Shown here: piece after piece, positions 55,380 to 64,000 of the stretch | How the letters are laid out: every line of letters begins with the position of its first letter | Numbering within the stretch: position 1 is the first letter of the stretch | Assembly (NCBI GenBank): GCA_025991245.1 | Contig: BQMJ01000007.1 | Coordinates: forward strand, 248,001-312,000 | Reading direction: 5' to 3' | Source: Galdieria partita | Taxonomy: Eukaryota > Rhodophyta > Bangiophyceae > Galdieriales > Galdieriaceae | Length of the DNA stretch: 64,000 nucleotides | Made by a program: the position numbers and the translations under genes | Notes under the pieces: model-generated | Databases searched by the model: none | What the model was told of the DNA's origin: nothing | What the model saw: only the letters and a program-made list of their open reading frames with translations

Positions 55380-55997
55380 TCATTTCCATTCTTCCAATAG
55401 AACTCGAAAACTTTCAGGGAATCCTTTTCTACAAGCAAATTCGACATAGAATGGAACTAAGGAACTGCCTTTGGCCTCCCTAAAAGAGAAGGAAGTAAAA
55501 TAAAAAATACTTACACATAGTCGCCAATCAACACCTTCCGAATCCAATAAACAAAAATCTACAATCCTTCCAGAATCATCTTCTTGAAATATGATTGTGA
55601 ATTCCTGATTCAAAATCCAATAAAGTATGCTCTTTAATTGAGAATCGCCTGTTACTTCTCTCTGTTTCAAGTTATCTCGACTCCTCTTCTTACTACGTCG
55701 TTGGCAACTTTTGGAAAGTTTCGTTGAGTTTTGGTCGCTTTCTGTCCTACTTATTGATAAACTAGCTGACTCTGAGTTATTGGGTGCATCGTCCTTGCGG
55801 GAACGAGGCAAAAAGATATTTTCGATAGCAGCATAGCCATAATTATGATTGTAGAATGAAGATACTGAAACTTGAAACAAATATAGATGCCACTGAGTGC
55901 CAACAAAATCGACATTAATATAGTCAAATCGAGGATATCGTTTAGCCAATCATATCCAACAGGAACAAGTCAACTTCTTCACTGGTGGATCAAATAT
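55380..55997 (-). pseudogene. Copy F: type II family, C-terminal relic
   Basis: Matches the last ~210 residues of copy G: FDPPVKKLTCSCWI (G: FDPPMKKFTHSCWI), RFDYINVDFVGTQWHLYLFQ (G: RFDYIFVDIVNSQWHIYFFQ), VSVSSFYNHN, AAIENIFLP, a basic linker, and FTIIFQEDDSGRIVDFCLLD. No ATPase part is present. At its upstream edge it abuts, at 55998/55999, a copy of the promoter region of type I copy C. It appears broken at the N-terminal side, with no good start codon. It is more diverged from G than copy D is. Confidence 0.65.
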
Positions 55998-55998
55998 T

Positions 55999-57946
55999 AG
56001 TGGACGAGGTGTTGAAATTGCGACTTTTCCTAATAACGATGAAAACAGTTGTTCCTTTTCACAAGTATAACATAGAACGAACTTCTTTGTTATTTATATT
56101 CTCAAACGATGATTGAAATATTTCATGTTGAAATGTAAATTTTAAAAAAAACGTTGTCTAGTTTTTTTAGATACTGAGCATTATAACGTCTACCCCATTC
56201 ATTATAATAATACTTTTAGTTTGAAAGATTAGAGATATTATAAAAAGAAGGGAAGATGTAAATCTATTTCATAGAAAATTGGACTATAATTCATCCTCCC
56301 AAAGACACAACTTATCCACAAGGCCGCTATATTTCAAGCTGTCAATTTCATGGACAACTCGATTTCTGTTGGTTTGCTTGATGTGATGTCGAAATACATT
56401 TGTAGCAAATGTAAACAGTTTGATAGTTCTTGTAAACGTTAGGAAACTTTTCTTTAGGTTGTCGAGGCAACAAGATTGTGCGACAATTGAAACATAGCTA
56501 AATTTCAACTTTAGCTTGTTTCACGTATTGTTCAAGTAGTTTGGAAGTATTTTAAAAATACCTCATTCATTTGTTGCTTTTCCTCTATTCTTGCACTATA
56601 TGACTGTTTTACTAGGGCAGACAAGATTTGAAGTAACTCTTGACAACTCAGTTAGGTTTCTCTACTATTCAAATGCTCTTAGCTTTTCCAGAATTGTCTA
56701 TAGTTGACTTTTGATATTTGGAGTGTACCATTTTTGAAGTTTTCAAGACTTTTTCAGTGTGTATAGAGAGTAATGGAAACTAGAGTACATGTTGTTGACT
56801 GTTGTTGGATTGTTTTATTTGTCAGGATCAATTCACGGAGCGTTGTCTTTATATTGTTACTTATTATGTGATTTTCAATAATATGATGTCATTGAGAGTT
56901 TTCCTAGACGGGCTGACAAAGTAGAATTCACGGAGCGTTGTCTTTATATTGTTACTTATTATGTGAGTTTCAATAATATGATGTCATTGAGAATTTTCCT
57001 AGACGGGCTGACAAAGTAGATAGAGTCAATAACTGATACTACATTTCTTTGCAATTCAGTTATATACTCTATGGATTATGAAACACTTGTTCTGTACATA
57101 AGTTGATTTAAAAGATGAATATTTGTTTTTCATGAACATAATCGTCTTCAAAATGACAACTTCTGTGTCTTTGCTGACAGATGCTTGGTTCTCTTTGTGA
57201 TTGATGATTTCTCCTTCAACAATTTCATTAGCAAAGAATCATTTATCTCACAGATTTAAGAGCTTCCTGAATACTTTCTGAATGATCGTTTGGCTGAAAA
57301 GCATGTCTCCAAGTTTGAAACAAGGTAATTCTATACAACTGGAGATACCCAATAAAGACGCTCTCCAAAGCTGGGTACTTGAAATTGAGGTTGTGTGCTG
57401 ATTTTCATCCGACGTGCTAAAGATGACTTTGTTTAGGATATATACATCTTCTATTATTGTAAACCAATCATCCATATCAGACTTTCTGCTTCCACAATGA
57501 TTCATCATTGGCTTGCCAGCCAAGCAAATAAAATATTAAAACATATCATTTATCATAGTCTTTGTAAATCATAAAGCTCTAAACAACTTTGCTTCCATCA
57601 AAGGATCGTAAAACATCACTTTTCCAACAAAACTTGAAATCTCTCAGAAAAGCCTTCACTACAAAGAAACTCAATATAGTCTGGTACTGATAAACTACCT
57701 TTGGCCTCCTTAAATGGTAATGGAGTAACATAGACAATACTTATGCAGTCTCGCCAATCAATACCTTTGGAATCCAATAAACGAAAATCTACAATCCTTC
57801 CAGAATCATCTTCTTCTAACGTGATGGTAAACTCTTCATTCAGAATCAAACCAATTAAGCTCAGTAACTGAGGCTTGTCTGTTACTTTCACTCGTCTCCT
57901 CTTCTTATTACGTTTCTGGCCACCTTGGGAACTTGCCATTGATCCT
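55999..57946 (-). repeat. Segmental duplication, copy 2 (type II tail of G + spacer + type I promoter)
   Basis: Partner of 48889-50816. The right edge lies inside the C-terminal coding part of copy G; the left edge is where copy F begins. It differs by point changes, a deletion of about 30 nt near 57310, and an internal 95-bp tandem duplication absent from copy 1. The spacer keeps a 91-codon minus-strand frame (57248-57523, with MDDWFTIIEDVYILNKVIF) whose counterpart is shorter in copy 1. Confidence 0.75.
56830..57019. repeat. Tandem duplication, two 95-bp units
   Basis: Units 56830-56924 and 56925-57019 both start AATTCACGGAGCGTTGTCTT and end GGGCTGACAAAGTAG, and differ at only about two positions. 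The corresponding place in copy 1 (about 49752-49850) has a single, more diverged unit, so the tandem event is younger than the 1.9-kb duplication. Confidence 0.85.
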
Positions 57947-59785
57947 TGTTTGCCTCCTGACCTACTAGTTGATAAGTTGGCCGATTCTAAAGTATTCCAT
58001 GCGTCTTTCTTGAAAGCTGGCAAAAAAGAGTTTTCAATAGCAGCAGAGTCACGATTATGGTTATAAAATGTAGATACAGATACTTGAAAAAAGTATATAT
58101 GCCATTGAGAATTCACAATATCCACAAAAATATAGTCAAATCGAGCATGTCGTTCTTCCAGTAAGATCCAACAGGAATGAGTAAACTTTTTCATTGGAGG
58201 ATCAAATTCATCTCTAATCAACCGAACCCAACTATTACAAGATAAACTCAAGTTCCTATAGGGTTTGCTATCGGAACGGATAGTCACTTCTTCTGTTCTA
58301 TTGATGAACCACAAAAAGAATAATTTTTCAAAAGTTTGCCCTCTTGTGCTCGGATCACTTCGATAACGTTCGAACAATTCAGCCAAGTAATTCTCAGAAG
58401 CATATCTTTCAAAGAAAGAGGATAACAAGATGTCACGTGCAACGCTGTTATAAAAGCGTAAGTAGATGCGGCTCACTACAACTAGTAAACCTCGATCTCG
58501 ATATGCCCCCTCTGCAACTGTAAAATTAGGTTTATTCCTATCCATGAATAGCTTATAAAGCATAGAATCGAATGCCCTCTTTTCTCTTTCAGACCTAAGT
58601 CCATCAAGATAGTCATTGTGGCTTCTTGTCATTTCAGAATATAAATACGAGGTGAGTTCAGCCTTTAAATACTCAAAACTAGCATCAGGGAGATCTTTGG
58701 CCAGAGTTACCATTTTGGCTATCATTCTAGGCACCAACCCAGTAAGTTCGACCATTTCGTCTGAATGTCGACGAAGAATGGGTGGATAATCAGGTAAATC
58801 TTGCCATAAGTCAAACTCTTTGAAACTTAGAGGCTCCAAATAGTGTTTGATATTTCCATAACCACTAGGCAAATTATCTTCAAATTGATGATGCTGTGAA
58901 CCTGCAAGAAGAACTCCACAATAAGGCTACTCAAGTAAATGAAAAAGTCATTGTGAAAAAAGAAAAAGCCATTACTTACTGTATTCATCATTGCCAATTT
59001 GGTATAAAGGCGAAAGAAATTTGGCCACGTGTTTGTTTTATTGCCATACTCGCTCCACAACGTATTGTGTTCATCTACAATCAACATATTGCGCGGTGCA
59101 AGCCCCATCATAAAGCGACGAATAGTGAAAGCTAGATTCAAATCTTTGCTTTTGATACAAAAATATATCACATGCTTAAGAGGAGCACCGTTCAAAACCT
59201 CGTAGTCCCGTGACTGAAAACTCCTCAACTCGTCTAGAATGGAGGAATTCATGAATAGCAGCATTTTCAAGTAAAGAGGTACCACTTCAGTTATCACCCT
59301 ATTGCCCCTAACCAGGCCTCTGCGCTTCCAATATACTGCAGTGGAATCCTGCAATGCCTTGAAAACACAGCGGCCAAGTAGAGATCTACACTCTTTCCTA
59401 GACCACTTGCTGCAGAAACTATGATCTGTTGGGGTGGAAGGTTGGGAGCTCTTCTACCAAGACTTTCAATGTGTCTATTCCACCTCTTGATAAACTCTAG
59501 TCTGACAAAGATTCTGGAGATCCCATCAGGACTTGGTTGAACTGGGAAATCTTTGGGAAACTGCTTGGGAACAAGCAACGGTGCTATTTCTTCAAAAGTA
59601 TCTTCTCCAACTTCGAAAACTTGACCTCCTACTTGTACCTTCTCTCCAACAACTGACGCGACAGTTTTGAACAAACACTCTTGTTGAAGATCAGGTAGGT
59701 CTGTCAACCATACATTGCTAAACTTTTCGTCAATTTTTAGACCATCATGAAATATTTCTTCGTATCTAACAGACTCTCCGGACAT
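57616..59785 (-). CDS. Copy G: type II P-loop ATPase with C-terminal nuclease-like domain (nearly complete)
   Basis: The fullest type II copy. ATG 59785 begins MSGESVRYEEIFHDGLKID. Then a P-loop IIVSAASGLGKSVDLYLAAV and IPLQYIGSAEAWL, KMLLFMNSSILDELRSF, Walker B NMLIVDEHNTLWSEYG, HYLEPLSFKEFDLW, VELTGLVPRMIAKM, a helical middle, and the nuclease-like RFDYIFVDIVNSQWHIYFFQ-VSVS core, ending in a basic linker and FTITLEEDDSGRIVDFRLLD. The last exon is 57616-58893; an intron (58894-58979) precedes it. GLGKS-type loops and a QVSVS core are typical of Crinkler/RHS-type proteins. The N-terminal region seems to carry about one break, so the copy may be recently damaged or have an intron I misread. 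Confidence 0.6.
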
Positions 59786-61144
59786 ATTGAAAGAAGTTTC
59801 ACTTGTCGTCCTTTGAGACGCCAAACACAATCAACAATCCCAAATCAAACCAACACAAATTGAAGAGTTGCATTGTTTGTATCATTTGTGAGAAAGAATA
59901 TCTGAACTTGAATTGACGTCAACCTTGATAAACATGTTTTATAGTAGCATAATTTCTTTCAATGACTTAAAGATCAACTAAAATCAACAGTGCTTTCAAT
60001 GAGGAAAATCTAAAAGCTGTGAAACTTTAATGCTTGTTTTCAACTCTTCCTGTTTCAGCCGTTCCATTCTTTGTTATCTACGAAACAACAAGAGAAAGAT
60101 TCAATTCGACTCAATTTTTCCTTTCCAGACTGACAGTTTGTCTTACCTAATCGCCTATTTTTGACTATGCGCGAACGATAAACACAAATGACATCAATTA
60201 TGCAAAGTGACATGGTGTAACGACTATGATTTCGTTCAAAACTTTCTATCACTTTATGAAAATCAGAGCTTGCAACTTTCGTTACTTGCTGCAAGAAAAA
60301 AAGTCTCATTCGAAAGTTAGTGATAGTATGACGTTCACAATTCTGAACTATGAGTATTGAAACATTTACTTCTCCTCCTTTGGGAACCCAACTTTCAAGT
60401 TTGAAAAAGTAGTTTTGGCTTTATGTTTTGAAATATTTCTGGACACTCAGAATTTTCGTTTTGTCAAGACAGCGAAGTTTTCACCAAGATTGTTTTAGAT
60501 CTTAAAATTTCAGAGTAACTCTGAGATGATGAGAATGGAAATTCAAACCGAGTTGGTAACTTCAAATCTTGCTTTGTATCTTGCTAAAGTATCTTGAATA
60601 CTTTAAAAGTACCTCATTGAGTTGTTGTTGCTTTCTTTCCTTGTTCCATCCTACAAGGTTTTGCCAGAGCAAACAAGATTTTATCTTTGGAAGCAACGAT
60701 CGTTGAACTCATTTGGGCTTATCTATTCTTGGAATCCTTTCAGGATAGTCGGCTGTTGACTGCTGAATTTTGTGACACTATATATTATCGTTGACTTTGC
60801 TAAAGTCGCCGTTTGCTTCAAAGTACACCTTCCAGAAAATCTCAGTCAAAGTTGCTAGTACTAGTTACCGTCCATATGTCTAGGAATTCTTGATCCTTGT
60901 TTCACAAAAATAAAAAGCAGGGTAGAATTTTATTCAGCAACATAAGGATTGATTCACATTCCTCACTACAGTCTTCTATGATAGCATTCTACGGTATGGG
61001 ACAAACTCCCTTCTTGACAATTGTAATCAGCACTCTTTTTAACCCAACCACAGGTATAGCTGGAATTGTTGAAAACGTTTGATTCACAAAACGTTAACCA
61101 AGTGTTTACAATTCAAACAATTTGGAAGCTAACCATCTTAAAAC
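59786..61144. other. Upstream spacer of copy G with a diverged block-like segment
   Basis: No gene supported. At about 60590-60780 it resembles the duplicated spacer: AAAAGTACCTCATTGAGTTG against AAAAATACCTCATTCATTTG (about 56555), then TTTGCCAGAGCAAACAAGAT against GTTTTACTAGGGCAGACAAG. This shows that the same upstream architecture precedes copies C, F and G. Confidence 0.5.
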
Positions 61145-61450
61145 TCAACGTGTTCTGTTTGGGCTTTTGAGATCAAAGGACAACTCCTTGTCAACAACAA
61201 GTCGAATCCAATGCTGCCAAATCTCCAGTTGTTTTCTCGTTACTTTCACGAATTCTGAATTATCAGGTACAACAGTGGAAAGTCTGTAACTGAATTCCAA
61301 CGATACAATTCCATCAACAGAAAGAATAGAGCATCAACAGTCTTTTGAACTCTCTAGTGCAAGGTTCTTTTGGAAATTTCTCTTCAAGTATACAAGAACG
61401 ATATAGTTTGGACCTTTTAAAGGCACCCTTTCATACCAACTCCTTTCTAA
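61145..61450 (-). pseudogene. Copy H: decayed type II fragment
   Basis: A minus-strand stretch with coding-like composition: LEIWQHWIRLVVDKELSFD resembles the G segment SCNSWVRLIRDEFDPP, and just upstream LEEKFPKEPCTREFKRLL recalls LFERYRSDPSTRGQTFEKLF of G, in the same order. It is broken in several places and lacks both ATPase motifs. The resemblance is weak and read by eye. Confidence 0.35.
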
Positions 61451-63584
61451 GCTCTTCGAAACGTTCTTTCATTAGAACTTATTGGTTGAGAACAGGAGCT
61501 AAATAGTTGTATTATGCAACCCACTTCAAAGTGGATAAAGTCTGTATATGAAAAATTCTTTTGAGTTTCAACGAGAAACATCTTGAGAATAGACTAGAAA
61601 GTTTTTCTTCTTTTGGATACTATTTAAACCTGGGTTGTTTTGGTCGTAACTTTGTAGCCACTAGGTTTGAACCTTGTGGTTGATTACTCCATTCAAAAGA
61701 GATTTGTCTGCAGAAACATTGTCGAGGGAGAGGTTGATTACGATCGATAAAGGGAGATTGTTTGGAAACAACTACCATAGCTTTGCGAATTCTTGGTTCT
61801 TTAGATAAAAACAGTGTAAAAGAGGATAATTTTGTAGGAGTCATAATATTATCGGTACCTTTTGACCTGAACGAGTTCTATATATATAGTTACGGAAAAG
61901 TTTATTTTCTTAAGATCAGCAAAACCATAAATTGAACCAAATTGATCATTTGGTAAGTAAGAAAGCAAGATTGTCCAAGAATATATCAAACTTCGAGAAC
62001 ATATCCATGTTTAAAGCTGCTTTGGAAGATAGTTTGAATCCGAATTTGAAAGCACAATTCATTGAGTTTGGTCAATTACACATGCTCTATCTTTTCATTT
62101 CAGTTGTTTTATCGATATTCATGATATGTATAGATTGTTTGCAAAGAAATGAGCATGGTAAAAGAAAGATGACTCGTTCAAATAGATACTACTCAAAAAT
62201 TATTTACTTGATTCGGTTGATTGATAAATTTTGCTCGGAAGATCAAGAATTCTAAAGAAAGCTGTTGGTTTTTAGGACTTTGTATATTCAAAAGACAATC
62301 AATCAACCGTTTCTTTTCATTCTACTTCGCTTGTCAGTAACACTCTTCTCCTCTTAAAACTCTTTCTGGTTAAAATTTGAAGCATTGGCAGTATGTAAGA
62401 GAGTGTGGAACAGAAAGAGAATAGATTCATTTTTATTCCTCGAATAGTGAAAAGTTGCAAAAAGTAACAACAAAAAAAGGCCAAGAGATTGCACAATAGA
62501 GATAATCATACTATACAAGGAGAAGCTACTTAATTCAATTATTTTTAAAAAGTCAAAATTGAACAAGACAGTTATTTCATAAGAGTACATGACGCTATGC
62601 CATTATGGACAGTTTTCATATATAGCTTTTATACAAAATAGAAAGAGTCAACAACTGATTCTTTATTTTCGCAATACAATTATACAAAAATAGAATATGC
62701 GACACTTGGTCTATGTATTCAAGCAAATTGAGAAAATTGACTGGATTCTTTATCAACATATTTGTAGGTAACATACAAATTATATACATGTGTCACTTCC
62801 AGTATGTACTTAAACGTTTTGTTGATAATAGAAATACTCGACAAGAGTGTATAAACTCTGATCTGCACAAGTCTAAAAAGTACTTGATACTGGTAACACA
62901 AAATTCACAGTCCTCCAAGTTGCAAACAGGTCAGATAGACATTGATCAGCACAAGTGTTCACTCTACTTGACGAAATTTCTCTATGACAACTTGGCGACT
63001 GCACACCCAATCGTTCCAAGTTGTGGGAAACACACTCTTCTTCTTGAAAGTGGCAGATTATACTTTCTTGAAATGATTCCAATCGACTAGAGCTCAATGT
63101 TCTCCAAATCAACTTGAAGCCAGTAAATCTTCAAGGTAAATAACAAAGGTGAGTTTATCTCACTATACAATGGCGGGCTTTACTCTCAGGGGTATGTCAA
63201 CGATCATTCTAACACAACTGTTCTCTTCAAATAATGCAACGTTAGAGAATCAATAGTATTCTAGGTAAACCTTTGGGTGGAAGGTTCCTTTGAAAAGTGC
63301 TCACTAGGTACACATGACACTATATATGACACTTTTGACGGTACTCGAAGAGCTCTTCAACATCACTTTGCCCAATCTTCCTTTTGTGATTGTTTTGCTT
63401 AGCTAACACAACTTTGGCTGTAGTTGCTTTGTTACCACCCGGTTTGAAGTGTATAAAGTTGTTCATTTTTAATGAAACTTTAAATAGTTGAATTTGGAGA
63501 AGAACTTTTTAGTACGACCAAACTTTGAGGTTTTATGATTTCGCACTTTTTGAAATTCCAGCCAAGGCGCGGTTTTGTTTCCTG
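61451..63584. other. Spacer, 2.1 kb, no supported gene
   Basis: AT-rich. Plus-strand frames at 61932-62255 (with a hydrophobic run MLYLFISVVLSIFMICI) and 62713-63090 (125 codons) have no family features and are near the length expected by chance here. A hairpin-like CACAAGG-TTCAAA-CCTAGTG around 61661-61681 looks like a tRNA T-arm but has no tRNA around it. Confidence 0.4.
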
Positions 63585-63940
63585 TCAACAACTTGGCTTG
63601 AAGGTCAAAGTTGCTTCCAACTTCATGTCGAATGCAACGTAGGTACTGTTGGAGAAATGTTGATCTTTAGTTTCTGGTCTGTTTGAAGACATTGACCCTG
63701 CGGAGTAGTGGGGAAGCAGTGGGCACAAAGGCTCCAAATAGTCTTTGACCTTGAATCCTTGTCCCACTCTAGTCTTCCAATGTAACTTGGTTTTTCCAGT
63801 TGAATTGTACTACTAATTGTTGTCCTGTGAACAACAGAGGAGGACTCTCTCTTGTGAACAATTACCAAGATCGTCTGTAACAATCGGAGTATATTCTGAG
63901 TTGATTCTCTTTGGTTCTTCACAAAAACGATTCTTGTCAT
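63585..63940 (-). pseudogene. Copy I: possible decayed type II fragment at the window end
   Basis: On the minus strand around 63700-63760 the reading GFKVKDYLEPLCPLLPHY resembles the G segment GYGNIKHYLEPLSFKEF. A neighbouring open frame from an ATG at 63940 has no recognised motif. If real, this is another relic of the same array, broken more than once. Confidence 0.25.
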
Positions 63941-64000
63941 TGTCAGTTTTTGTCTATTGAGAATCCATTATCCGAGTGGAGAGTGGAGATCGACTCATGG
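63941..64000. other. Window end
   Basis: The last 60 bases hold nothing recognisable. Confidence 0.3.

Noticed and set aside
61645-61690. tRNA-like T-arm (GGTTCAAACC in a hairpin, minus strand)
   Set aside because: No acceptor stem, anticodon arm or D-arm can be folded around it.
61932-62255. 107-codon plus-strand frame with a hydrophobic run
   Set aside because: It opens with TTG rather than ATG and has no family features; kept only as a note in the spacer entry.
62713-63090. 125-codon plus-strand frame
   Set aside because: No domain, no paralog in the window, and about the longest length expected by chance in AT-rich spacer.
41189-63940. Retrotransposon or DNA transposon as the driver of the array
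   Set aside because: No reverse transcriptase, integrase, transposase, LTRs, terminal inverted repeats or target-site duplications were seen around the copies; RHS/Crinkler-like refers to protein architecture only.
1-64000. CRISPR array or bacterial operon structure
   Set aside because: No regularly spaced repeats, and introns plus eukaryote-only gene families throughout rule out a prokaryotic source.

Overview
The window looks like a nuclear contig from a compact, intron-bearing unicellular eukaryote. The best fit is a cyanidiophyte red alga of the Galdieria type. This is inferred from very short GT-AG introns (about 42-75 nt, most 45-55), protein genes often less than 60 bp apart, a sucrose-phosphate synthase with a phosphatase-like C-terminus, and a local expansion of P-loop ATPases that Galdieria genomes are known to carry. 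No rRNA, tRNA, CRISPR array, plasmid or viral gene, or autonomous transposon was recognised.

Region 1 (1-38.7 kb) is a dense housekeeping stretch. It runs TSR1 (40S maturation, cut by the window edge), STRAP (WD40), a GGQ release-factor-like protein (MTRFR family), ClpB/Hsp101 with a heat-shock element just upstream, branched-chain aminotransferase (head to head with a METTL16-like m6A methyltransferase), a Spo7/CNEP1R1-like lipin-phosphatase subunit, an aldo/keto reductase, a membrane protein of unknown function, a GT1 glycosyltransferase, a TLC-domain membrane protein, ALG5, a patatin-like phospholipase, UTP13 (SSU processome), a tiny Dad1-like protein, SPS, an EF-hand/kinase/ankyrin protein, a low-complexity coiled-coil protein, and a very large HEATR5/SWEETIE-like HEAT-repeat protein. 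Exon boundaries were worked out by hand for many of these.

Region 2 (about 38.7-64 kb) changes character: gene density falls and one gene family dominates. Its members couple an N-terminal P-loop NTPase to a C-terminal nuclease-like domain (PD-(D/E)xK-like), in some with an added SAM-like domain, in the general style of RHS/Crinkler-type ATPase-nuclease proteins. Two subfamilies are present. Type I (B, C, E, fragment A) has a DRE(E/Q)DV motif and an APH-x-x-G-x-GKT P-loop. Type II (G, fragments D, F, H, I) has an SGLGKS P-loop and an FFQVSVS core. Whole-looking and decayed copies lie head to tail, nearly all on the minus strand. A block of about 1.9 kb (type II tail, spacer, type I promoter) is present twice, and weaker copies of its spacer occur elsewhere. 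The result is a small birth-and-death array with chimeric loci, and it is the most interesting part of the window. Similarities are from reading by eye; no search was run.
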